A stretch of 13,818 nt of DNA. Origin: JAIEPT01 sp038217425 (GTDB lineage Bacteria; Planctomycetota; Planctomycetia; Gemmatales; Gemmataceae). The notes beneath the pieces are model-generated. The model saw only the letters and a program-made list of their open reading frames with translations. It was not told where the DNA came from and did not search any database. Position numbers and translations under genes: made by a program. Where the stretch lies: contig JBBQPM010000184.1 of assembly GCA_038217425.1 (NCBI GenBank), positions 1 through 13,818 of the forward strand, in the 5' to 3' direction. Shown here piece by piece: positions 5,569-13,489 of this stretch (positions within the stretch are counted from its first letter, which is position 1; every line of letters starts with the position of its first letter).

Positions 5569-8068
5569 CCTGGGCGCTGACGATATTGGCGACCAATCCG
5601 CTCGCGACCGATTCCCACGCGCCGTCTAGCGTGTTCTGGATGGACGACTGCAGGTCCTTCAAGGCGTAGTTGATGGCTGCTTCCTTGAGTTCGCCGATGA
5701 AGGGGACCTTGTCAAGGACCGTGGTCACCGGAAACGCGGTCATGAGAACGTCCAACGTGGTCTTGGCGATCTTCCGGAAGATTTCGCCGACCCCTCGGTA
5801 TTCGATGTCGAGTTTGAAGTCTTCGACTTTGCCGTTCACGACCTTAAACGAATAGATCACGAGGTCGTTGCGACCGACCGACAAATAGTGCTCCAGGACG
5901 CCGGCGTACTCGACCCCGTTGCCGGTTTGCTTCGAGTCCATTTTCTTGGCGACGAACTGGTGATCGAAGACTTCAGCGATGTGCGAGCCCATTCCGCCGG
6001 CAACCGCTCCGTCGATCACTTGCTGGAGACCGTTGGCGTCGCCGTAGCCGACGCTATCCAGCGCCGCCTTGTCCATGTCGGCCTGGTAGGTCGCCATCGC
6101 GGCGATTTCCTGGACCAGGTACTTACCGACAGCCTTCCAGTCGCCGCCGCGAACGAATTGCTCCAGACGCGGGGCTATGAGATCGCTGGCGGCGTCGAGA
6201 ATCATCTTGTGTCCGAACATCATGTTGAGATTGCCGAAGAGGAAGGCGGCAGAAATGGCGGCGCGCGCCATTCCGGAGAAACCGCCCAGGTTGAACTGAA
6301 TCTGCGGTTCGCCGACGATTTGGCCATTCTCGACGCGGATCGAATAGTCGATCATATTGTTGTCGCCGCTGATGTCGTTCTCAATGCGTCCCATGTAGGT
6401 GATGCCGGTGGCGTCGGCGTGTTTTTGGGCGTAGTGGACCTTGAACTTCTGCCCCTGAATCATGATGTCCTTGGTAAGCGGCCCGCGCAGGGCGGCGCCA
6501 ACGGCGGTCGCGATGGCGGCGATGTCTGCCTCCGTGATCGCCTTTTGCAGCATGACTTTCTTGATTTCGTCGATGCCGTCGATCATGTCGACGCCGACGC
6601 CGCCCTCGAGCGTGTTCTTGCCGGCTCCGCCTTGCAGATCGTCGGCGCCGGCGTCGCCGAAGAGTTTATCGTCGCCGTCGCCGCCGTCGAGTTGGTCGTC
6701 GCCGTCGCCGCCGCGCAGGATATCGTTGTCAGCGTGGCCCATGAGGCGGTCGTCGCCTTCGCCGCCTTCGAGGGTGTCTTTGCCGGCGCCGCCGAAGAGT
6801 TCGTCGTTGCCCTGCTCGCCGAAAAGCTTGTCGTCCCCCGCGCCGCCGCCGAGGGAGTCGTTTCCAGCTCCGCCGTACAGGGCGTCGTTGCCCGACGAAT
6901 CCTGGAGAAAGTCGTCGCCTTCGCCGCCTTCGAGACGGTCGTTGCCGGCGTCGCCGAAGAGCTTGTCGTTGCCGGCGTCTCCCTTCAGGGTATCGACGCC
7001 GTCGCCTCCCTGAAGGTCGTCGTCGCCGGCGCCTCCGGTGAGGATGTCATTGTCCGCTTCGCCCATGAGGGAGTCGTTGCCTTCGCCGCCATCGAGAGTG
7101 TCTTTGCCGGCGCCGCCGAAGAGTTCGTCGTCGCCGAGTTCGCCGTAAAGTATGTCGTTGCCCACGCCGCCGTCGAGAAGATCATTGCCGAAGCCTCCCA
7201 GGAGTTTGTCGTTCCCCACCGCGCCGTAGAGGAAATCGTGGTCCAGACCGCCGTCGAGGTGATCGTTGCCGTCGTCGCCCTGGAGGGTGTCGTTGCCGGC
7301 TTCGCCTTGAAGTTCATCGTTGCCGGCGCCGCCGGAGAGTTCGTCATTGCCTGCTCCGCCGAAGAGCTTGTCCACACCCGCTTCGCCGAAGAGCTTATCT
7401 TCATGATCGCCGCCGTAGAGGAGGTCGCCGTCTGCGCCGCCGTAGAGGAGGTCTCGGTTGCCGTCGCCGAAGATGGTGTCGATCCCGGCCATGCCGTGGA
7501 TGACGTCGTTGCCCCAACCGCCGTAGATGGTGTCGGCTTTCGTGCCGCCGACGATCGTATCATGACCATCGCCGCCGAAAATGATGGCCGTGATCTTGAC
7601 CGCGTTCTGGGCGTCCACGGAAAGCGAAATGTCGTCGTTGCCGGATTTGCCGTCGATCTGGATGCTTTTGATCTTGTTGGCGGGGAGCGAGTTGACGTTG
7701 GTCGAGGTCGGTAATTTTCCCAGCGGCGTGGCGCTGTAAGACTGAATGGCGCGTCCCTCCACCGAGACGTTTCCCTTGGCATCCTGCATCACTCGAATCT
7801 TGTCGGCGCCGCCGGTCCCCTCGATACGCAGCACCTGATCGGCAGCGGAATAGCTCACTTTGTACGGCATCGCCAAGTCGGCCGGCTTGAAAGCGATTCC
7901 CCCGGGCTGGTCGACAATACCGCCGGCCATGACGTTGTAGGCCATCAGCCTGCGTTCTTCGAGCGCTTCCACGCCCAGTTGCACCCTGCCGGCGCCGAAA
8001 ATCTCGGCGAGCTCCTCGGGCGTGAGCTGTTCCAGGGGCGGTAGATCTTGGATGACGATGCGCGACAT
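5555..8068 (-). CDS. RTX calcium-binding protein with a C39-type leader and a duplicated C-terminal module
   Basis: 837 residues from ATG 8068 (ggag six bases upstream); an in-frame GTG at 8101 is less likely. Residues 1-27 look like a double-glycine leader: QDLPPLEQLTPEELAEIFGAG, trimmed here to its core EQLTPEELAEIFGAG, with GAG as the probable cut site. Residues 35-43 (ALEERRLMA) match the N-terminal motif of many large planctomycete surface proteins. Residues about 165-497 hold roughly 37 tandem nonapeptides of the type GGxGxDxLx, each pair a Ca2+ site in a parallel beta-roll. The C-terminal third has no RTX repeats; two segments, about 540-597 and 702-760, resemble each other. No protease, lipase or adhesin motif is visible. 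As first gene of the operon it is the obvious substrate of the downstream isomerase and C39 peptidase; Ca2+-dependent folding after export is inferred. Confidence 0.88.
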   Translation of the reverse strand: MSRIVIQDLPPLEQLTPEELAEIFGAGRVQLGVEALEERRLMAYNVMAGGIVDQPGGIAFKPADLAMPYKVSYSAADQVLRIEGTGGADKIRVMQDAKGNVSVEGRAIQSYSATPLGKLPTSTNVNSLPANKIKSIQIDGKSGNDDISLSVDAQNAVKITAIIFGGDGHDTIVGGTKADTIYGGWGNDVIHGMAGIDTIFGDGNRDLLYGGADGDLLYGGDHEDKLFGEAGVDKLFGGAGNDELSGGAGNDELQGEAGNDTLQGDDGNDHLDGGLDHDFLYGAVGNDKLLGGFGNDLLDGGVGNDILYGELGDDELFGGAGKDTLDGGEGNDSLMGEADNDILTGGAGDDDLQGGDGVDTLKGDAGNDKLFGDAGNDRLEGGEGDDFLQDSSGNDALYGGAGNDSLGGGAGDDKLFGEQGNDELFGGAGKDTLEGGEGDDRLMGHADNDILRGGDGDDQLDGGDGDDKLFGDAGADDLQGGAGKNTLEGGVGVDMIDGIDEIKKVMLQKAITEADIAAIATAVGAALRGPLTKDIMIQGQKFKVHYAQKHADATGITYMGRIENDISGDNNMIDYSIRVENGQIVGEPQIQFNLGGFSGMARAAISAAFLFGNLNMMFGHKMILDAASDLIAPRLEQFVRGGDWKAVGKYLVQEIAAMATYQADMDKAALDSVGYGDANGLQQVIDGAVAGGMGSHIAEVFDHQFVAKKMDSKQTGNGVEYAGVLEHYLSVGRNDLVIYSFKVVNGKVEDFKLDIEYRGVGEIFRKIAKTTLDVLMTAFPVTTVLDKVPFIGELKEAAINYALKDLQSSIQNTLDGAWESVASGLVANIVSAQARLG

Positions 8069-8351
8069 GGGAGACTCCGTTGAGATCGAAATGCCGTCCA
8101 CAATCTAAGTACGACGCAAACGCGCGAATCGTTACGCGAAAACGGGAACTTTTCTAAATTCACCCCGCGGCACATTCCCTCATCCCGGAAGCAGACGCTG
8201 CGCCGAGGCGGCGTCGGCCTTGCCCAGGAGCGGCGTGTGTTTCGGATTCATTATCGGCCTGCTCCAGCCATAAGGGCGTACCACTCGACATCTTGACGTG
8301 CATGTATAGGGTAAGATTTGAAGAGTGACGTCAACTCTACCAAGGTGATTT
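8069..8351. promoter_or_regulatory. Divergent intergenic region between the RTX operon and the sigma factor gene
   Basis: This 283-base region should carry promoters for both directions. I see no confident sigma-70 boxes. A gggaac at about 8149-8154 resembles an ECF -35 element on the plus strand, but no convincing -10 follows. The palindrome tgacgtca lies shortly before the sigma start. A diverged IS3-end copy (8244-8284) occupies the middle and may have supplied or separated promoter elements. Confidence 0.35.
8244..8284 (+). repeat. Solo copy of the IS3-family element end
   Basis: Forty-one bases match 1334-1374 in the same orientation with 35 identities, both starting ggattcattatcg and ending accac. 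Similarity ends abruptly on both sides. Because 1334-1374 is the terminal segment of the IS3 remnant upstream of orfA, this is most simply a solo end left by a related element that excised or was deleted. A shared regulatory sequence is the alternative. Confidence 0.55.
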
Positions 8352-8909
8352 TTGCACACGACCCCCGTCACCCTGCTGGAACGACTGCGCCAGCCCAATG
8401 AGTACGCGGCGTGGGATCGCTTCGTCGAACTCTACACGCCGTTGCTTTTCGCCTGGACCCAGCGAATCGGCCTTCAGGAAACGGACGCCGCGGATCTGGT
8501 GCAGGACGTTTTCACTCTACTCATACACAAACTGCCTGACTTCGTCTACGACCGCGGCAAGAGCTTTCGCGGGTGGCTACGCACCGTGGCTCTCAACCAG
8601 TGGAGATCGGACCAAAGACGGAAAGGCCCTGCGCCCGCGGGAGCGATCGATTGGGATGAATTGGCCGCTCCGACCGAAGAAGCGTTCTGGGAGCAGGATT
8701 ACCGCGGTCACCTGGTCCACCGAGCGATGGAAATGATGCGGACCGACTTTCCGGGACCGACCTGGCAGGCGTGCTGGGAATGCGTCGTGAACGCCCGTTC
8801 CGCGGCCGAGGTGGGGATCGAGCTGGGTATGACCGCGGGGGCCGTGCGAGCTGCCAAGTTCCGCGTTTTGACCCGGTGGCGACAAGAACTGAACGGCTTG
8901 TTGGAATAG
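8352..8909 (+). CDS. ECF-type RNA polymerase sigma factor (planctomycete type)
   Basis: 185 residues. A TGA at 8346-8348 closes the frame immediately upstream, so the TTG at 8352 (weak aagg upstream) is the first possible start, and MHTTPVTLLERLRQPNEYAA is the expected family N-terminus. Region 2 covers about residues 22-92: WDRFVELYTPLLFAWTQRIG, core-binding DAADLVQDVF (45-54), and promoter-melting and -10 helices SFRGWLRTVALNQWRSDQRR. Region 4 covers about residues 120-180, with the helix-turn-helix RSAAEVGIELGMTAGAVRAA recognising the -35. No extra domains. The kinase gene 94 bases downstream on the same strand, with an anti-sigma-like zinc motif, is its likely partner. Target promoters cannot be read from here. 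Confidence 0.9.
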   Translation: MHTTPVTLLERLRQPNEYAAWDRFVELYTPLLFAWTQRIGLQETDAADLVQDVFTLLIHKLPDFVYDRGKSFRGWLRTVALNQWRSDQRRKGPAPAGAIDWDELAAPTEEAFWEQDYRGHLVHRAMEMMRTDFPGPTWQACWECVVNARSAAEVGIELGMTAGAVRAAKFRVLTRWRQELNGLLE

Positions 8910-9003
8910 CGCGCTACGTTTTCTCGTAACACGGCCCCTGCGCCGCGCATATCTATGGGTAGCCTCACTTCACCCAAGCGTTTCGGTACAGGGAGAGTCG
9001 GTT

Positions 9004-12000
9004 ATGCCAAAGATCATCGGGTGCCATAGCGTCGCCGAGTTGCAGCGGCTGATGTCCCAATCCCTGAAGCTCGAGCAGATCGACGAACTGGCCGGACACT
9101 TGGAGGCATGCGAGAAATGTGCCGCTGTCGTCGATGAGGCGCTTTCGAAGGATACGCTTAGCGACGCGCTTCGGTCTCGAGAGACGCTCTCCGAACTCCC
9201 ACGCAACCCGGTGGTCGAGACGCTCATCCAGAAACTGCGAAAACTGTCGGTCGCCGCCAATCAACAGAACGTCACGGTGGCTCCCGCGGCGAGTTCGGCG
9301 GACGGCGGGGCGTCTTTGTCAGCGTCGCTACGAGTGAACTGCCCCGGTTGCGGCAAGGCGTTGAAGGTCAAGGCCGAGCTGGCAGGCAAGAAGGTTCGGT
9401 GCCCGGGGTGTAAGCAGGCGGTCCCGGTCCCACTGGCGACCAGGGCCGTGACGCCCGCCGAAGAAATGCAGACGGTAGCGCCCCGAAAGTCTCTCCATGG
9501 AGCAACCGAGTCGCAAGCTTCGCGTTCGCGCCGGCACGATTCGTACGCCTTTCTGGCTCCGGCACAGAGCGCGGACGAGATTGGCCGACTGGGCACGTAC
9601 CGCGTGTTGAAAGTCCTCGGCGCCGGCGGCATGGGCGTGGTATTCCAGGCGGAGGACTCGAAGCTCAAGCGGCAGGTGGCGCTGAAAGCGATGCTCCCCG
9701 CACTCGCAGCCAGCGACTCGGCGAGCAAACGCTTCATCCGTGAAGCCCAGGCGATGGCGGCCGTCGAACACGACCACATCGTCCGCGTCTATCAAGTCGG
9801 CGAGGATTCGGGCATTCCGTTCATCGCCATGGAGTTTCTGCACGGCGAGCCGCTCGACAAATATCTCGAGCGCCGCGGAACGCTGCCGTTGTCGGAGGTG
9901 CTGCGAATTGGTCGGGAGATGGCGGAGGGGTTGCACGCTGCCCACGCGCGCGGCCTCATCCATCGCGACATCAAGCCGGCCAATGTCTGGCTCGAAATCA
10001 AGAACGAAGGATCGAATTCCGATGCGTCCTCCCTCCTGGCGTCTGCTTCTTTCCGTACCAAAATCCTAGACTTCGGCCTGGCCCGCGCCGCCAACGAAGA
10101 AGGCCAACTGACTCAGCAAGGCGCCATCGTCGGCACTCCCGCGTACATGGCGCCTGAGCAGGCGGCGGGCCAACCTTTGGATCATCGCACGGACCTCTGG
10201 AGTCTCGGCGTCGTCCTCTACCGCCTCACCACGGGACAAATGCCCTTCCGCGGAACCGACACCATCTCGACGCTGATGGCCGTCTCAACCGAAAATCCGA
10301 AATCGCCGCGAATCTGCAATCCGGAGTGCCCCGTCGCGCTATCGGTCCTGGTGATGCATCTGCTCGCCAAGCGGCCCGAGAATCGCGTCGCGTCGGCCCG
10401 TGCGGTGGCCGATGCCTTATCGGCGGTTTCGCAACAGACGATCTCGGCGCCTGCATCGCATTCGGTTGGATCGCGACCCAGAAAGCGCTGGGCGGTCTGG
10501 CTGTCCATTCTGGGATTCCTGGCCGCCTGTGCGGTGGCCGGCGTCATCATTCTTCGGCTTGACGGCGGCGAGGGGGAATTTCACGTCCGCGTCGAAGACG
10601 ACTCGGTGGCCGTAGCGCTCGACAAGGAAGGCGGATTGACGCTGGTCGATCGCAAGACCGGCGCCCGTTTCCGGATCTCCGCCAAGAGTTCGCAGAAAGT
10701 TCCCAAGGGGGACTACGACCTGGTCGTCGCCGATCAGGCGACCGGCTTCGAATTCAGCGCCCGCGAGTTCACGATCCGCGGTAAAGATTCGAAGGCCTCG
10801 GTCCACGTATCGTTCAAGAAATCCGATGCCAGCCAGGCCAAGATCACGGTGCCCCTCGACTCTCCGAAGAAAATCAGAACTCCGTTTCACGATTTGAAGA
10901 GCGACGACATCCTGGAGATGGCGAAGGCTCCCCGCGTTCCCAAAAAGCTGCCGGCGGAGATCGTCGCGATTCTGGGCTCCAGCACGATGACCGACTACTT
11001 TCCCTCGCAGCAGGTTTCCTTCAGTCCGGATGGCAAATGGATCTTGTCCCAAGCGCAAGCGGAGGGCGACGTCTATCGGCTTCGGGATGCAAGCAACGGA
11101 ACCAGTCTGCGTACATTCCGAGCCAGCGGAGCGGCTTTCGCGCCAGATGGCCGACTTGTCTTGAGCCAGCAAAGCGGGGGCATCTTTTTCCACGATACGA
11201 TTACCGGGGAGAAAACTGGCTCGATGCTGGAAAAAGTTCAAGCGCGCGGCTTCCAGTTCAGCGAGACAGGGGATCTGTTGGCGGTGGTGGAGACGGATGC
11301 GGTTCGCATCTGGAGCGTTGCGACCGGAAAAGAGCAGACCAAGCTTGAAGGCCTCGCCAAGGCTCCGCAAGGCGGAGCGGTCGCGTCCCTGGCATTCCAT
11401 CCCGATGGCAAGCGGTTGGCGACGGGGACTTTCGCCTCGGAGGTGATTCTTTGGGACGTGGCCACGGGAAAGAAGATCGGCGAGCCCTTCAAGCACCCCC
11501 AGCAAGCCGCGGTTTCGCACGTCGTTTTTTCGCCCAAAGGAGACGAACTCGCCAGTCTTTGCACCGGCGAAGCGAGAGTATGGGATCTAAAGACCCAAAA
11601 GCTCCGCTCGAAGTTTTACGTAAGTGTGCATTATTATTTCGCGGCGATTGCTTACGTGCCCAAAAGCGACTTGCTTGCCAGTTGCGGCCATGTAAACCCC
11701 ATCCGGTTGTGGGACACCAAGACTGGCAAGGTCGTCAAACAACTGCCGGATCCCGAAGCCGTCACGTCGGCCGACGAACCGCGTGCGGGCATGGATTCGT
11801 TTTGCCTCGCCTTCTCCAAAGACGGCACGCGCATGGTCAGCGGCGGCGGCGATTTAGAAGTCAAGATCCGCGTCTGGGACGTGCAGACGGGCGGCCTCCT
11901 CGCGTTCAGCGCCGGCCCTTCGGCCGTACTTTCGCTGGACGTGCGCCCCGACAGCAAACAGTTCGCGACCGGCCATGCCGACGGCACCGTCCGCATTTGG

Positions 12001-12819
12001 GATGTCGCAAAGCGCAAAGTGATTCGCGTGCTTCAGGATCTTCCAGGAGTGTTCGTCATCTCCGTACGTTACAGCGCTGACGGCAAAACCCTGGCGGCAG
12101 GCTCCAACTACGGAGGACGAGTAGCCTTGTGGAATGCGGAAGACGGCACGTTCAAATCCTTGTTCGAAACGCCGGGCAACCTTCATTGCTACGAGCTCGC
12201 CTTCAGCCGCGATTCCAAAAAGCTCGCAGTCGGCCTGGAAGGCAGCGTGTTCGTGTTTCAAGTTTCTTCAGGCGACAGGCTTCATCAATTCCCGTTGCCG
12301 ATATGTCACGCACTCGCATTCGACCCCGAAGGCAAGCGTTTGGCCGTCGCCACCGCGGAAGCTAACTATCAGAAGCCTCGGCTTCTCGTATTCGATCTGG
12401 AAGCGGAAAAAACGCTCTTCACGACCGCGCTCCCGAATTGGGATATGCCGGGTATCTGGTTCTCGCTCGACGGACAAGAAGTGTTCGGATCGACTTCATC
12501 GGCAGAGGGGCGGACTTGCATTTTCTGGGATCCGCTAACTGGAATGGAGCGACGACGCATGAAGGGTTTCGTCAAAGCGGTGACGGCCGATGGCAAGAAG
12601 GCCTTTGGTCTCGATTCGTCGGGAGGCTCCACGACCTTTTTCAATCTCGTCACCGGCGCCCGCACGGGCCGCTTTTACTTCAGCTGTGAAGCTCGGCCCA
12701 CCGTGACGCGAGGTTTGGCTCTGACGCCGGACGGCGAACATGCTCTTCTCGCCGACCGTTACGGGCTGATTTATGTATTGCGACTGGTTGAAGAGGCCGC
12801 TGCCAGGGAAGTTCGTTAA
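9004..12819 (+). CDS. Membrane Ser/Thr protein kinase with anti-sigma-like zinc finger, zinc ribbon and WD40 repeats
   Basis: 1271 residues from ATG 9004 (gggag eight bases upstream). Domains in order: residues 1-60 carry His32-x3-Cys36-x2-Cys39, the zinc anti-sigma (ZAS) signature; Cys113/116/133/136 form a CPxC zinc ribbon; residues about 196-465 are a Pkn/Hanks kinase with all catalytic residues (GAGGMG 206-211, Lys228, Glu247, HRD 320-322, Asn327, DFG 356-358, MAPEQ). Between HRDIKPAN and DFG there is an unusually long Ser-rich insert. A single membrane helix lies at about 495-520 (WLSILGFLAACAVAGVIILR), then a beta-rich linker, then from about 670 to the end a series of WD40-like blades (FSPDGKW, IWSVATGKEQ, LWDTKTGKVV, VWDVQTGGLL, IWDVAKRKVI). 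The WD40 part should lie outside the membrane and the kinase inside. It probably senses a ligand and acts on the adjacent sigma factor; that link is inferred. Confidence 0.92.
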   Translation: MPKIIGCHSVAELQRLMSQSLKLEQIDELAGHLEACEKCAAVVDEALSKDTLSDALRSRETLSELPRNPVVETLIQKLRKLSVAANQQNVTVAPAASSADGGASLSASLRVNCPGCGKALKVKAELAGKKVRCPGCKQAVPVPLATRAVTPAEEMQTVAPRKSLHGATESQASRSRRHDSYAFLAPAQSADEIGRLGTYRVLKVLGAGGMGVVFQAEDSKLKRQVALKAMLPALAASDSASKRFIREAQAMAAVEHDHIVRVYQVGEDSGIPFIAMEFLHGEPLDKYLERRGTLPLSEVLRIGREMAEGLHAAHARGLIHRDIKPANVWLEIKNEGSNSDASSLLASASFRTKILDFGLARAANEEGQLTQQGAIVGTPAYMAPEQAAGQPLDHRTDLWSLGVVLYRLTTGQMPFRGTDTISTLMAVSTENPKSPRICNPECPVALSVLVMHLLAKRPENRVASARAVADALSAVSQQTISAPASHSVGSRPRKRWAVWLSILGFLAACAVAGVIILRLDGGEGEFHVRVEDDSVAVALDKEGGLTLVDRKTGARFRISAKSSQKVPKGDYDLVVADQATGFEFSAREFTIRGKDSKASVHVSFKKSDASQAKITVPLDSPKKIRTPFHDLKSDDILEMAKAPRVPKKLPAEIVAILGSSTMTDYFPSQQVSFSPDGKWILSQAQAEGDVYRLRDASNGTSLRTFRASGAAFAPDGRLVLSQQSGGIFFHDTITGEKTGSMLEKVQARGFQFSETGDLLAVVETDAVRIWSVATGKEQTKLEGLAKAPQGGAVASLAFHPDGKRLATGTFASEVILWDVATGKKIGEPFKHPQQAAVSHVVFSPKGDELASLCTGEARVWDLKTQKLRSKFYVSVHYYFAAIAYVPKSDLLASCGHVNPIRLWDTKTGKVVKQLPDPEAVTSADEPRAGMDSFCLAFSKDGTRMVSGGGDLEVKIRVWDVQTGGLLAFSAGPSAVLSLDVRPDSKQFATGHADGTVRIWDVAKRKVIRVLQDLPGVFVISVRYSADGKTLAAGSNYGGRVALWNAEDGTFKSLFETPGNLHCYELAFSRDSKKLAVGLEGSVFVFQVSSGDRLHQFPLPICHALAFDPEGKRLAVATAEANYQKPRLLVFDLEAEKTLFTTALPNWDMPGIWFSLDGQEVFGSTSSAEGRTCIFWDPLTGMERRRMKGFVKAVTADGKKAFGLDSSGGSTTFFNLVTGARTGRFYFSCEARPTVTRGLALTPDGEHALLADRYGLIYVLRLVEEAAAREVR

Positions 12820-12930
12820 GCGGCCTGGGATTCCGCAGGTTTCTGGACGGTGACGCTCGGACGGTCTGAATGGCTACTACAGGAACGAAGGATCGCGCCA
12901 GGTCGGCTGGCCGACGTTGCGATACTGCAG

Positions 12931-13158
12931 TCACGGCTTCAATCGGTAGACTTTCACGTGACCATATTCGCAAAGCTCCATGTGCCCCATCTGACGCAAG
13001 TCCAACCAACCCGATTGGCGGGGCACTGGGCTCGGAATCTTGCCATCGTCTTCCCAGGCGAGGGCAAGAACATCATCAACAGTTAGCCGGATCTTATCGC
13101 CACCGGCTTGCCGCTCATGCGCGAAATTCTGGACGCCCATCCCGAGGTCTGGCAGCAT
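12931..13158 (-). CDS. Unidentified short ORF, possibly the 3' end of a broken gene
   Basis: The C-terminal part reads like real protein: KIRLTVDDVLALAWEDDGKI, then SGWLDLRQMGHMELCEYGHV and KVYRLKP before the stop. I do not recognise the family. ATG 13158 is a possible start, but the frame stays open well upstream, under the frameshifted gene on the opposite strand. If real, only the portion from about 12931 to 13085 is free of overlap. It has no membrane segment or catalytic signature I can name, and no clear ribosome-binding site. Confidence 0.3.
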   Translation of the reverse strand: MLPDLGMGVQNFAHERQAGGDKIRLTVDDVLALAWEDDGKIPSPVPRQSGWLDLRQMGHMELCEYGHVKVYRLKP

Positions 13159-13489
13159 GTAGGCGACTTGTCGTCGGTTAGCCGAGCGTGCTTGGATTGC
13201 GCTCTTGGCGGCCGAAAATCCGCTGGCGGTGGAGTCGACGAAGCGGACGGTCGCCGAGATGAGGATGGATCTTGGGGGTGAGGATCCTACCCGCTTGGAG
13301 CGAATGCTGGTCGATCAGGTGATCATGTGCTGGATGGAGGTCAAGTATCTGGAAACCGCGTTTGCCAGCGCAGAGGGGAGTTCACTGGCCCAGGCGAGCT
13401 TCCGCCTCAATCACGTCGAGTCGGCACAGAAGCGTTACCTGTCGTCGATGAAGATGATGACCGAGACGCGAGCGCTTATGCCTTGCGGG
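13087..13489 (+). pseudogene. Frameshifted planctomycete hypothetical protein
   Basis: Two frames carry successive parts of one protein. The first reads GLPLMREILDAHPEVWQHVG up to about 13165; the second continues from ERAWIALLAAENPLAVESTK through VAEMRMDLGGEDPTRLERML and ESAQKRYLSSMKMMTETRAL. This order (HPEVWxHVGDL, AExxW, L.G..PxxLERLLVxxVxxCW, a helical AQxRYLxxxK tail) matches a small helical planctomycete family I recall from mobile or repeated loci, of unknown function. A one-base shift near 13165-13180 breaks it, and the frame is closed upstream by TAG 13084-13086. After RALMP the sequence merges into the DUF2254 remnant, so the 3' end is also lost. Confidence 0.6.

Noticed and set aside
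6600..7560. Short regularly spaced repeats that could suggest a CRISPR array
   Set aside because: The periodicity is 27 bases with coding constraint (nonapeptides), without conserved repeat and unique spacer alternation.
5888..7714. A 608-codon plus-strand open frame rich in Val/Ala/Glu/Phe repeats
   Set aside because: It is the exact antisense of the RTX repeat array; the regular GGxGxD codons leave the opposite frame open. No ribosome-binding site and no recognisable domain.
6462..7782. Other long open frames through the RTX array (Ser/Pro-rich on plus, Ser/Thr-rich on minus)
   Set aside because: Low-complexity translations of the same repeated DNA in shifted frames; the RTX reading explains the sequence.
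8325..8332. Palindrome tgacgtca as a possible operator upstream of the sigma factor gene
   Set aside because: Eight bases, single occurrence noted in the region; too little to claim a binding site.
8180..8398. Minus-strand open frame of 72 codons between the RTX and sigma genes
   Set aside because: Runs across the IS3-end scar and into the sigma gene antisense, with no homology that I recognise.
10417..11520. Minus-strand open frame of 367 codons under the kinase gene
   Set aside because: Shadow of the kinase/WD40 coding sequence; Arg-rich with no domain.
12820..12930. Possible terminator after the kinase gene
   Set aside because: I found no stable stem followed by a T-run in this stretch.
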